Assembly: GCA_032164295.1 (NCBI GenBank)
Contig: JAJHTX010000005.1
Location: forward strand, 806,001 to 870,000
From: Inonotus obliquus
Taxonomy: Eukaryota; Basidiomycota; Agaricomycetes; Hymenochaetales; Hymenochaetaceae
Direction: 5' to 3'
Length of the DNA: 64,000 nucleotides
This document shows positions 1 to 12,100 of the stretch, in pieces; position 1 is the first letter of the stretch, and each line of letters starts with the position of its first letter. The notes under the pieces were generated by a model, which did no database searches, had not been told where the DNA came from, and saw only the letters and a program-made list of their open reading frames with translations. The position numbers and the translations under genes were made by a program.

Positions 1-1
1 T

Positions 2-1060
2 CCAGTTCTCACCTACGTTACAAGACCGCCTAAAACGTCCTTGAATGTCAACGGGAACTCTATACACATCTCAACAGGACAGGCACTTCAAGCTATCAAG
101 GAGGACGTACCCACCTCGCGCTTTACCTCTGAGCATGTTGGTGAGATCCCACGGTGCACGTCGCCGATCTCTGGACCAGGGTCTCCGGCAAGTAGTCATG
201 CTTCTGAGACTCCCATTTCGACTTCGAGTGCCGCCATTGCTCCTAAGAGATTAATGACAACAGCTGGGGGAAGGTTCCGAAAAAAGTGCAAATGTAGGAC
301 CTTTTCGGGCGGAGATCAGGAGTACGGTCAAACAGTATGTGCCAGTGACTTGCTCTTTGCCTGTCCATTGACACGTCTTTAGATTACTATTGGAAGTTCC
401 AGCGACGAGCAGCTCGCGTGGGAAACGAGTAAAGGGACTTTAACATCCGTAAGTTCTTCAACATATTGACTGGTAGAATACGAATTTACCATTGCCTTTC
501 TAGGCTCTTGTGTCTATTTTAGGTAAGCTTCTTGTGTGGCATTACATTATGATTTTCTCATTCGCACGTCAGAGAAAGAAGCGCATCCGACCTACAAATC
601 TTTGCTTGCCTCTGTCCAGTCAGTATAATTTCTTCCAGTACCCTCACCGCTTCCGGAACTAATGCGGATTCAGGGGGTTCTTGAATAACATGTCTGATGA
701 CATGCGACGGCATGTCAGTTGGACGAAGAATCGTTCAACATTCAAGAGTCGGAAGGGTGTACGTGAGCGAGGCTCGCCTCACGAATCAGAGCAGGACTTC
801 AACGAGTCCTTGCTCGAGGCATTCAACCCCATTCTGGAGCAAGCAAATGGTGGACCTGTGCAGACTGCGATTGTACGTCGTTTCTCTTTATGATATAATC
901 CTTTGAGGGAAGTATATTGACGTACTCGCGTCCGTTTTCCGCATATGCAGATCGGCACACAGAAATACATGGTATGTGACCTGCTGAGAATAACTAGTTA
1001 TTCGGCTTAGCTAAAACGTTGAGTACCCAGAACTTGGCCGCTGCACGTTTCAGCCCATGA
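2..1060 (+). CDS. Caspase-like (peptidase C14) protein, 3' part of gene
   Basis: The gene runs in from the left edge, so its N-terminal part and the catalytic His/Cys region are not visible. Seven exons join in frame: 2-334, 383-448, 504-522, 573-618, 674-872, 951-971 and 1031-1060 (TGA). They give about 239 residues: a Ser/Pro-rich stretch with a basic RFRKKCKCR patch, then a segment (SSSDEQLAWETSKGTLTSAL, followed by a PTYKSLLASVQ helix) that resembles the end of the caspase fold in basidiomycete metacaspase-like proteins, where an SSSDxQLSWE-type strand precedes a YKxLL helix. The end (IGTQKYMNL) also fits that family's C-terminus. The family comprises cysteine peptidases cutting after basic residues. 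The intron phases all agree. The family call is from motif memory only and the active site cannot be checked. Confidence 0.55.
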
Positions 1061-3195
1061 GGCTCGCGCAATGTCTTTGCCAAAATTCGATACTTGTTTG
1101 GAGCCGATACCTTCTTCGAGTCACACGAGCTCTTCGTCACCCGATAATTCACGCTTGTCTTCAAGAACTACCTCACGATTCTGCCCGCATTTCGTTCTAT
1201 ACTGTTCGATCTCTCCACGTACTTGTCACAAAGCCGATATTCTCCCTGGGATTTTCCTGGTTGACCTGACCGATTTGCTTTCACTTCCTGTCCTCCGACA
1301 ATCCCGAACCTGCACCGCTTTCTCGATCTGCGCCCCTGTGCCGCATGCCTTCCTTCACATTGCATCGCAATCAAACACCAAAACATCCAGACACCATATG
1401 ACTTTGGCTCGCAGCCAACCCGTGGCAATTCATCCACCGCAATTGCACATCTTCTCGCTTGCCCGCCTATCATTGTGGTCCTTGTCTGGTGATCACCTTC
1501 AGCCCGTAGCCGACGCTCTCGAACCACGATCGACCAGACCCTACCCATTCATTAATTATCACCCGCGCCACAGTTTCACTTTTCCTTGATCCACAGGGTT
1601 GACTCGTCTGAATCTGCTTACGCGTAGCTTACGCTCTACCCGCGTAACGTCAGAAGACAGAAGGCACGATGATGTTGGAGCGTGGGATGTTGATAAGGGC
1701 GGGAAGAGCAGGCATGGTGTCTTGACATCATGTTTACTCTATTTTCTGGAAGAGGCTTATCTGCACGATATATGTTGTCACATCTTCTTTTCTTCTGTCG
1801 GCGGTCCCAGGTCTCTGGCCTGGGTTAAACGATGCACGGGATATTTTGGGACGAGAAAATAGGCGAGCAGCGCGCGTGGAATGGGGTGCGTTCTTCACGA
1901 GCGTTCGAGAACCGGCTGTACTACGCTCTTGGTCTTTAGTGGTCCTATCCCCTGTTCGTCGCTCCTTCGGAATCTCCGCACGTTGCACTCCATTATGCGG
2001 AATCATTGCAACCGCCCTGATTTTGTGACGTCCTTGTGTGTCCCCATTACTTTGCCGAGGTCGGGTCTTTTTTGCGCTCAAGTTCTCGCCTTTTGTGGTT
2101 ATCTACTCACCGCCTTTCTTCCGACTTTTCTTTCTGATTATTCTATGCTTGCTTACTCGCCGTGTTGTTCCTGTCCCCTGTTCCTGTTCTTTTAGTTCTC
2201 CGCCTTGCTTTTGGTTTCGCTTTTATTTCTATTCTGTAATGCTTTTTGCTATTATTCGTCATTTCCTTCTCTTCCTCATCCCTATCGTCCATCTCACCGG
2301 CATTTCGGTCTCATCACTTACGCCAGTGTGCCCCTTTGCATTTCAGGACTCAAAGAAAGCCTTACATGACATCTCATCATTTCCACATCTCACGACATTT
2401 CTAACGGTATCATCCTCCAACGGAGCGCAATAATCCCAAACACATACACGTCTTCATCGCATCTATATTTATTTCCTTCTGGGTTCTTGGGTGTATCTTC
2501 CTCCTCTTTCACGTTATGATATATTGTACATATTCGCTATGTAAACCGTACTTGCCTTATATTTCTACCTGTTTACCTTTGTTACTTATTGACCTAACCT
2601 TTCTCATTGCCTCATCCCTATGAGCTACGCGCTTTGATAGCATAGTCGATTTTGTGTTGTGATTATTACTGTCTTTTGAGCTAATGGACGCATATGATTC
2701 AATTCGATTGGATGTTTTGTGGTTCTAGAGTCTTCCGCATTTACAAGAAGCTGCCTACGTACTAGGCCTTCAGGAAGCTCGTTATGACATCGTTTTCGTT
2801 AACTTCTTCTTCTGAACGTTCAAGAAAGCGCTGGATAGAGTCCGATTGACGTTTATCATACACAGGTTGACTCGGGAAAGCCGGTCAGTAAGCCGGTTAT
2901 AGTGACTTAAGTGAGTGTGTTATTCCTTCTTTATTTCTCCATCTGGTACGATGTTTTTTAGGTTGTCCGAGTGGGAGAGCACTGGTTGGTTACGTGCAGA
3001 GGCCAAAGGCTTCTTTCTGATTGGACCTTACCTTCGTAGGCTTACCGGAACCGGAACTGGGATTGGGATTGATATTGATATTGGGATTGATCCCGCTGTT
3101 GGGGTTTACGCGTGTTTAGAAGGAAGAGTATGTGTTTATTGCTCGTGCTCGTTTGACTGCGGACTCGGGTGAATGAGTGAATGATTGATTGAATA

Positions 3196-3263
3196 GAAGG
3201 AAGGAAGGAAGGAAGGAAGGAAGGATGAAAGGATGAAGAGAAAAAACTGGGGGGGGGGGGGGG
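3196..3263. repeat. (GGAA)n microsatellite followed by a G15 run
   Basis: A perfect GGAA tetranucleotide run lies at about 3,196-3,224 and an uninterrupted run of 15 G at 3,249-3,263. Both are likely to vary in length between strains. The G run is also a place where assembly length may be wrong. Confidence 0.9.
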
Positions 3264-4205
3264 TTATTAGTACTGGGGTTGAAAAGGTAAGCGATTGTTA
3301 GTGACCGAGATGCCCGTGGGTTTTTATTGCTTCTGCTTCTTGTTGACTGATTGACTGGTTTGATGGAGTATTGGATTATTGGAGAAGGAAGTGAGAAATG
3401 ACTCGGATGGGCTGAGCTGAGCTGTAGGGATCTGGATCTGGATATCTTGACTCTTGACATCTGGACTTATGTACTGGTATTCTTTGTAATGTAATGATAA
3501 TACGGGATCTCTAAAGCGGGTTATTAGTATTTCTAAGCCCCGAATCGTTGTTGGTTCGTTTATCGAAGGGTGGTAATGGTATTGGTAATGTTTGCTTTCT
3601 CGTTGGCTGGATAAGTATTATATCCATTGCTTGGATGGACGAAGGCTAAAGGTTTCTTTTTTCGGTCTTCGGTAAGTCTTACTGCCGTGAACCCTCATTC
3701 TTCAAGTTCTGGTATAATGGTATAATGGTAACGTCAATGACTTTGATATTTGGTATTCGGAATTGGGTGTTTGGTACTTGAGGGGGGCCGGGATGACTCA
3801 TGACTGACTCGTGTTATGTTCTTTCTTGAAAGTGGGTTGTTGAATCCGAGTCATGTGTTGCAGTGTAACTTACGCGATGAACACTCGGTACGTGATTCAA
3901 ATATGTTTTATGGTTCTTGGGATGATTTCTTTGTTGACTTCGATTTTCTGGAGTGATTCTTGGTGGTCTTGGACTGGGTAGTGGTCTTCGTTCGGTGATA
4001 CCATACCATACCCACCATACCGGAGTGGAATACTAGTCCCGGGGGCGGGGCTGCATCACGTTTATTGACACTATATTGATTCTTATCCCATCCCGTAATC
4101 CCATAACGATTTTGGCTGGGCTGGTCAGCCATGTGCTTTACGCGCCTCGTGAGTTTTTAAGTGAGTTGATTCCGTCCTGCTCGGGTCTGCCACTGGCAGG
4201 TTGAG

Positions 4206-4232
4206 ATGATTGAGATTGAGATTGAGATTGAC
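4206..4232. repeat. GATTGA hexanucleotide microsatellite
   Basis: About four copies of a GATTGA/ATTGAG unit, followed by imperfect GATTCT copies. It lies in the gene-free block and has no coding context. Confidence 0.8.
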
Positions 4233-5224
4233 GCTGATTCTGATTCTGAGTTTGCTAGCACTAGACACGGGATCGAGACTCGGATTCGGGATCAAAGCTA
4301 GGCTAGGAAGGCCCGGGAGCGCGCTAGGTCTAGGTGTTTGATTGGTCCCGGCTCTAATCATGATGGACCTCGTTGTTAGTTTGTGTGTAGGTATCTAGGG
4401 TAGAGATAGAGGCGGGCGATCGTGATGGTCATGTGGCCAATGGCCAAGTTTCAAGTTTGATGATCCCGGTGATGATTGATGATAGCGGTGGTGGTCACGT
4501 TTGCAGCAACGAGTACATACATCGTGTTGCTGTGGTGCTGTGTACCCCCTCATTTCAGTTTCTTTCTTTCTTCTGTTTTGTTTTTGTTTCCCATCGCTTC
4601 GCTTCATTTCACTTTCGAGTCCTACTTCCCACTTCACATTGTGCGACGTGCGACGTGCAGTGAGTTACTGGCAGCCTGAGTGCAGTGGTCCACATGACTT
4701 GAATAGTTCCATAGCTCCAAGACATAGAAGACATAGAAGATATATGACCAACAGACCACGTAAGTGGCCGCCACTGGCTCGATTCAATCATTTTGATCGT
4801 TTCATGAAAGAAAGTATTGGTTCATGTAGATCCGGTGGCTCGTGGTCGATGATGAAGAAGGTGAAGAAGGTGAATGAGAAGGTTGATCTTCATTTGGTTC
4901 TTCTTTATTCTTGAACCAGGAATGCCGAATTCATGCACATGCACATGCAGCATTATTGAGTATTGACATTAACGTGTTATTATCGTTGCCATTGACTATT
5001 ATCATCAGCACACGTTCATATCATATCATATCATTCTATAATATAATATAACGTCCTGCGCTCCTGTGATCCTGTGCTCCGAGTCCTGTGCTCCTGTGCT
5101 CCTGTGCTCCTGTGCAATAACAATATTAATGACTGACGACTGACAACACACAAACCAAAATACCAAACCATTCTTATTTCGGAGTCTTTCCATATTTGTG
5201 TTGTTTCCTTTTTTGGTTTTGGGC

Positions 5225-5249
5225 GTGGCTGTGGCTGTGGCTGTGGCTC
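5225..5249. repeat. GTGGCT hexanucleotide microsatellite
   Basis: Four perfect GTGGCT units inside the gene-free block, shortly after a cluster of near-identical CTCCTGTG units at about 5,055-5,115. Confidence 0.8.
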
Positions 5250-6530
5250 TGTTCTGAACTTGAACTCTTGAACTTGAGAGGACCAGCGGAGGATAGCGAT
5301 AGTGCTTATGATTTTGGTTATGTTTTGAGCTGATTGGAGTTGGTTGGAGGTGATTGGAGGTGAGGTGAGGTGAGTTGGTTGATGTGGATGTCCGATGCAG
5401 AGTGTACATGCGGGTGTACGGGACTAGTACTCCTGTTTCCGGTCCTCGTGTTGCTTGAATTTTAAGTTGGAAGGTGGTGAATTGTATGCGGTATTTAGGT
5501 ATATATGTATTTAGGTATGATGAACGTGAACGTGAACTTTCGTAATGATACGATTTTAGCACGCGTATTGAATAGAGAATAGATACGATTGCGTAGTGTG
5601 GTATCGTCACGGTATCATGAATCATGATTGATAATAAAGTATAATAATAGGATAGGGATAAGGGGTCATGGATAAGGGATTTGGGATAAGGATAAGGATT
5701 CCGACGCCGACGGCGACTCCCCGAGTTGTTCTTTCGAGTTCAACTTCAACTTCGATTCCGATTCCGATTCCCCGGGGCACGAGTCGGACGAGGAGCCTCT
5801 TACCAACTGTCCAACGTTAACTCTAACTTACCTGTGTCATCAGTGCTTTTAGACAGTTGTCAGTGGGAGATAGCATATATGATATGATATGAGCGCGAGA
5901 CTCGGAGATCTTGAAGAGGTTTTACCTAGAGTTCACCCGACTCCGACTCCAACGCTAACTTCAACTTCAACTTTGGATAGAAGAATACCGAATACTGAAT
6001 ACCGAATGTTACTTGGGAGTTGGGAGTCAAGTTCCGTCGTAACATAACCCAGGGCCGCGCGCTTTTGGAGCCACATCCACGACTCACGAGTCACGTGTCA
6101 CAAATCTGAACGTTGAAGGATCATACTGCATACTGCTGCCTGCATACTGCACACATGTCACGGTATAGGAGGTATCGGTATCGGTATCGGTATCGAAGAT
6201 AGATTATATATAGCACGTTTGGAGGCTCTATGACCAGCAGGCAAGTTGTAACTTGTAAGTAGCAAGGTTGTAAGGGAGCAAGGGATTACTAAAGGGCGGG
6301 AGTGAGGGAGTAAGGAGTCAGGACGGGAAGCAATCGGTCTAGGGGTCTACAGTCTAGACTCTCGATTACCATATAACTATATAACTATATTGCTATATTG
6401 CTATATTGCTGTACTGCTGTATTGCTCGATTCAATCATTTTGATCGTTGTATTGTTACAATATCAGAATCTCCTCACAATCGTAAATAGAAATAGAATCT
6501 TCACCCAAAATCCGATAGAATCTTAGAGTT

Positions 6531-6555
6531 TAGATTCTAGATTCTAGATTCTAGA
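6531..6555. repeat. TAGATTC heptanucleotide repeat
   Basis: Three and a half tandem copies of a 7-base TAGATTC unit. The repeat is nearly self-complementary (TCTAGA) and could form small hairpins. Confidence 0.8.
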
Positions 6556-6875
6556 GATCCCTACACACTCCACTAGTACTTACACCCATGGGTATATTAT
6601 TATATAGCTGCGTTTTGCGGTGCTCTGCAGTCTGCAGTCTGCGGAGACTCCCAGCAGGCAGTAGGCAGTAGGCAGTAGGCTTTGATTGTATGATCGTATG
6701 TATTTGAAATAGACTTGGACTTGGTCACTTGGAAGTATACTGTGATACAGGCTAGCACGATGCGTTACGTTAGGCTGTTTTTGTTTTTATAATATGACGT
6801 TTATGAGAAGAGCGAGATGACCCTCGGGGTTGTGATGACTCGGATATAGATGGATTCGAGAGATATATGGTGGGA

Positions 6876-7130
6876 TAGGGATAGGCTTAGGCTTAGGCTT
6901 AGGAATAGGAATAGGAATACGAAGGTAAGACTCGGGCTCGGAGAAGGAGAAGGAGTTCAAGTAAGTTACATTTCTTCCATCTTCAACATCTTCATCTTCA
7001 ACATCTTCATCTCCACGTCTTCATCTTCATCTTCATCTTCAAGCAGACTCGGACGTCGGTTAGTACAAGCGTCTAAGTATCTAATCATCGATACCCAAGT
7101 ATCCAAGTATCCAAGTATCCACGTATCCAC
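6876..7130. repeat. Cluster of short tandem repeats
   Basis: In order: three TTAGGC units, three GGAATA units, CTTCAT/CTTCAA units (about 6,975-7,045), and AAGTATCC octamers (about 7,096-7,125). The TTAGGC run is far too short and too internal to be telomeric. Confidence 0.75.
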
Positions 7131-8030
7131 GTAGCTCATTCACTTCATTCTCGTTACTCATTATTAAACGTCATAAATCAAACCTGTTCATTATCCCAAT
7201 ACACGCTTCTCTTCTTCCATCCTTCATCCCTTGTCTTTTTGGGGTTTCAAGTTATCATCTATCATTCCAAGTCGCACGTCCCAAATCCCAACAAAAATCT
7301 AAAATAAAAATACAAACGCAAAACAGCACACAGCACGGCGGGGACAACAAAGCAAAGAAAAAACAAGTGAAAACGCATGTATGCATGTAGAATCGAGGCA
7401 TGTCTAAGCAATAGGCGATAGGCGATAGGCGGTAGTTTTCGGGGCATAACATGGAGTGGAGTTGCATTTGAGCAATTGGGCAATTGGGCATAAAACAAAC
7501 GTGTGTATGTGCGCGTGTGTGTGCATATCAGTCATATCATGTCATGTGTAGACATATGGAGTGAGACTGGGACCAAGATGAAGACGGAAAGAAAAGTGAA
7601 GAAGCAAGAGGGGGAAAGGAAAGGGAAATGAAGAAAAGACGGAACGCTCCAGACGTCCGTCGTATACCAATATCGATATCTTACAAGAAAAAGGAAAAGG
7701 GAAAAAATCGTGGGGTTTTTGTATAAGGATGAATAAAAAAAGGTGCAAGAAAACAAAACCGGAGAACTGAAAGAGCCGAGATCACAAAAAAAAGACCAGC
7801 CAGAAAGATCAAGAAACGGGGTTTGGGGTAAGGTGAAATGTATGTTTACCACATGTAGAAGCAATAGTCCCTGTCCGTGGAACATGGAAGATCAATCAAA
7901 GAGGAGAAAGAATAAGTCGGGGGATTCGGGAGTAAAGTACGAAGTAAGCATGAAGAGCTTGGGGAGAGGGGACGGAGTAAGAGTCTGTATTTATGATACA
8001 CTTTTCGGGGGGGAGGAAAGCATGCGTTGC

Positions 8031-9183
8031 TTACGAGGTGGCAGGCTTCGCAAGAACTAGCTCACACATGCCATCCGGCCGACAATCAACACCACACAAC
8101 AACGTTCGCCCACAAAGGTAATCCACGCGTCTAATGCCTGAATCCCATTCACGTTGACTTCCCGACTTCTCGCATCTCCGAGAATACGCTTCCGCAACGC
8201 GGCGTTGTGCACCAGAACCCGTTCCAAGTGCTTCCCATTCACGGCGAGAAACAGGCTCCCGGAGTGATGCATAAACCGCCTGAAGGACGTCAAGGTTCGT
8301 AAGTGCCGTGCGCTGTGCGTCTGTTGAGCTCATGCTGACGGCATTGATCTTCCAATCACGCGGCAACGGGATGGGCATACCGGAACTCGGACCCGGAAGA
8401 TTGAGTGTGAGCGACGGGACGAATGGACGCGTCGCGGGCAAAGCAAGGGTGTGCGCTGGGACGGGCTGAGGTGGGCCTCGCGAACGGCGCGTAAGCGACG
8501 CGATAAAGGACGTCGGCGGGGGCGCTAAGATATTATCATGGGACGGTGCACGAGTCACGTCGTATAAAATCGACGGAGCGCCATTGCTCGAGCTTGAACA
8601 GGCAAGCTGTCGGTGAATCTTCAGCTGAGGTTGGAATGTCTGTCCTGACGGTGGTCCTTGCCACGTAGAACGGCGCGTCGCGTGAGGGCGAGTCGCCGAA
8701 TGTGCTGACGGGTCACGGTGGTGGTGTGATGAGGAAGACGAAACTCGGGAACGCGATTGCTCTCGTCCTCGTGAGTAGTGATCGGATGCTGAGGCTGAGG
8801 AAGCCACGGAGGCGATATTCGCCGGTACAACAGAGGCGAAGTCCGGGTGAAAACGACTCACTAAGCGCACGTTTTTCAAAGCAGTCAACACCATGATATT
8901 CTCTAGTCATTCTCGACAAAGTAACAAAGGACATACCTGATCCGTGTCGACTATGCGAGCGCGCTAGGGCTAATTCACGTTCCCGCTCAAGAACTGGGTC
9001 GCGGTGATGAGTACTCGCCGAGCGACGGTGAGGCGGACGAGTGGCGTGCGGTTCCGAGTACGCGGTACCGAGTGGAACGGCGATGGGACCTGCGAAACTT
9101 TTATTACGCTTACGCGCCATCATAACCGCGCCTCCATCAGACGCGTATGAGTCTGCGGGTACGCGACGAGAATGAGCTAGCAT
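8031..9183 (-). CDS. DUF6699-domain protein
   Basis: Two exons, 9183-8937 and 8860-8031, joined by a phase-1 intron of 76 bases (GTATGT..CTTAG), give 358 residues. The N-terminal half is Ser/His/Arg-rich and disordered. The C-terminal 150 residues carry the basidiomycete DUF6699 pattern: a short beta segment (SLTLNLPGPSSG), PLPRDWKINAVSMSS, a helix with VLQAVYASLREPVSRREWE, a helix with RVAEAYSRRC, and the closing RVDYLCGRTLLCGV strand. The domain is common in Agaricomycetes and its function is not established. An in-frame ATG further upstream would add a hydrophobic stretch, but 9183 is the more natural start. I am confident of the family and moderately sure of the start. Confidence 0.8.
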
Positions 9184-12100
9184 CGTTGGACGAGCGTTCG
9201 ACGGTCGTAGTGTACGGGCGTGAAGTACGTATGTTAACGGAGGTGAAGTATGATTATGGTAGGTTGGTACAAAATGGTACAGAGAGTCGACCGGCGAGAT
9301 GTATGAGAGTGTCGTGAAGAGGCGTGTAAGATCGTTGACGCTGGGGATAAGCTCGAGCGTCGGTCGACGGGAGGGATGGGTAGGGAGGTTGCATGGTTGT
9401 AAGAAGCTGAGGGGTTTTATATAAAAGAAAACGAGAAGAAAAGAAATAAAAGATATAATGAATGTAGTAAACCCCGAAACGGGTAAAAGCACGTGGCAAA
9501 GTCTGGAATCAATTGAGATTCGAGACCTCATTTTTTAATTTGATTTTTGAGTGGATTATTATGTAACCCCACCCACCGACACAGTACAGCCCAGCAGCAG
9601 AGCAGAGCACAGCCAGACGGTCGCCTATTCCTCTCAGTCGTTCGGACTTTGCGCTCTCCCTCCGTTCATTATATAAACAAAGTTCGCAGTCGTCCAACTC
9701 AAAAAGTTTTGAGGGGTACGTATGTACGTGGGTGGTATCATCATCGCCCATTCAGTGTACACGTTTTAATAGTGTAAAGAAGATGGACCGTGGTATTCCG
9801 TGGGTATAAGTGGTAAAGGCGAACTCACGCTTGCTACACGAGGATGAGTCAAATAGAGAGTCGGAATCGGGGACTCACTCGGTCCTATTCTTCCAATTCT
9901 TCCCATCACCCCTGTACGATACCACTATTTTAGCTTGTTCAGCCATGACGTCGTCTTCCCATTCACCATCATAAAATACAATCTTTCTTTCTTATCCTTG
10001 ATTTTGATTGGGTACATTAAAGAGCGACTACATGATTCACAGCCAGTTCATTTCCGAACCCGACGCGTTACCCATCACGTTCTCTAGTACCGCTTTTCCT
10101 TCACGACTATTTTGCGATCATGAATCATGACTCATCACTCACACACGTCACGCTATGTCAATTGGTCATCCTTTCTATAGTCACTTCACATGTATGTATG
10201 ACATCCCCTATCCGAATGCATAGTGCTACCTCATCCTCATCCAAAAAATAGAAGGACAAACAACACGTTTCTTCCCAGAAGTTGGAACTCCCAGAGACCT
10301 CTTAAAATTCCAGAAACAGAAACAGAAACAGTCCAGAGTCCAGACCCTCAGAAGGCACCCTCATCTACGCATCTGCGTCTCTTTACCCGACGCCGGCGGA
10401 GTGGCCTCCTCGCCAAGCATTGAATTATCCTCACGCATTCAAATAAAACCCTTTCAAGTTGCCACGAGTCCATCTATGGATATGTCCGAACCACGTGGGT
10501 CGTGATCCTCGATGCACTCACAAACGAAAAAGTTCCGGTCCCGGAGTCCACTCTCCGACTCTCACATCTAGACGCGCAATGATTGTAATTATTGAGATGG
10601 CACGAATAGGCTTATCTAGCTGGCCAAGCACAATAGTGGTCCTAAACACCCAGTCGGCTTTCTATCGAAGAACCTCCGTACCAGTTACCACTAAAATATT
10701 CGCACCCTGTTCCTGTCTACACTAGTTCGAATACGTACTCATGCTCTCATATGCATGCCGCGCTTGCATACCCGACGCACAAAAAAAGGCGTCGCGTCGC
10801 CTTTCCCCGGTCGCATTCAAGATGGAGAACACGGAGGAGAAACGGATTTAGAACATTCCCCTCCTTCCCCACAGAAATCTGTCGCCCTCTTTCGTAATGC
10901 CTGGAACGATTTCCAGTGGAGCGAACAGAAAGCTCGCAAGCAATGAACATAAAGACGTCAATATTACTCCAGCTTTGTGTATCAGAACCCGAAACAACTC
11001 AACTTAGCACACGTCGGACAAGGTTCGCATTCTCCGCCTGGTCAGCAAGCGTCAGCCCAGATCTCAACGACTGACAAGACCAAAATAGTCCTCAATTCAG
11101 AACGGAAGCAGATACAGGAAGCAACCGTCGGCCACGTTTCGCTCGCGGGAAGAATAAACACCTGTATGCCTTGATAAGATTGTGAGGCAGCACAGTATAT
11201 CCCGTACCCGTAGTGGACTTCCACTGCTACGGAGCTTATGATGATCGATACGGCGAAAGTCAGACGTTCTCCATGTTGCAAGTTGGTGACCTAACGCGAG
11301 CCAATAATAAAGTCGTCGCAGGGCACAAGGCAGTTTCCGAATTGCTCAAGATTTATGCCCAGTGGTCAGATAAGAAGCGAGATGTAATTAAATGCATGGA
11401 GTAAGAATACCACGATGATTTGAAATTTAAAGAGAACAGGTTGAGGGCGCGAAGTTAATTTACGCGTGTTTCTTGAATAAGGATTGAAGGTGCATATGTT
11501 GAGTCATTGCAAGTGATTTCTTCTGCAAGTCGTCTCACTTTTACAACGTTAGAGATCACCTGAGAAAAGCATGGTCACCCACAATTCAAACATCAGGTCA
11601 GCACCCTTGATTGCACCACGCTTTCCTTGGACACCGGCGAACACTTTATTGAGCCAGTAAGAAGGCTCGGCTAATGCTGATCCAACCGCCATGTGGCGCC
11701 AAACAGAAAAAGGGCCACATTGGACCTACGCACTCGTGACTTTCCCGATCTGAATAAAGGCACGTGCCCAAAATACCATACGCACCGAAAATAGAGTTGC
11801 CCCTCCATCAAACCCACGACAGCAGACTCTGTCCTGACTTCCTCCGGTAAATGAATATTGAATATAAAGTACGCCCTTGGTCAATACTGTGAAGCCTGAA
11901 TCGTGCTTGAAGCGTGAGAGACGAGAAGCACAGCTCGGTTTGAATTATTCATATTGAGTTGCTTGGACTAAGCAGGATGGATGGGAAAAGCCGAGTACGT
12001 CGAGCCAGGCAACCCAATGTCACTTCAATTGCAACATTGCTACAACCGACACAGTGGCCCACCTACGGACACGGATGCCAGCGGAATGCCGCTGACCTCG

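Larger units (their letters stand above)
1061..8030. other. Seven-kilobase gene-free region rich in simple repeats
   Basis: I find no exon chain or recognisable protein here on either strand. Open frames of up to about 200 codons exist, but they have low-complexity translations made of repeat units. The DNA alternates between pyrimidine-rich blocks (about 2,030-2,320) and purine-rich blocks (about 7,570-7,800) and carries many short tandem repeats, listed separately. It may be regulatory DNA for the downstream DUF6699 gene or untranslated DNA; nothing in the sequence decides this. Confidence 0.6.

Noticed and set aside
1071..1589. 172-codon plus-strand open frame after the caspase-like gene
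   Set aside because: Ser/Arg/Pro/His-rich translation of pyrimidine-rich DNA just past a convincing stop codon; no family resemblance.
5026..5625. 199-codon minus-strand open frame
   Set aside because: The translation is made of tandem-repeat units (Thr-Ala, Thr-Gly-Ala-Gln blocks) and sits in the microsatellite region; no gene features.
6883..6900. TTAGGC repeats as telomere sequence
   Set aside because: Only three units, internal, and the wrong unit for fungi (TTAGGG).
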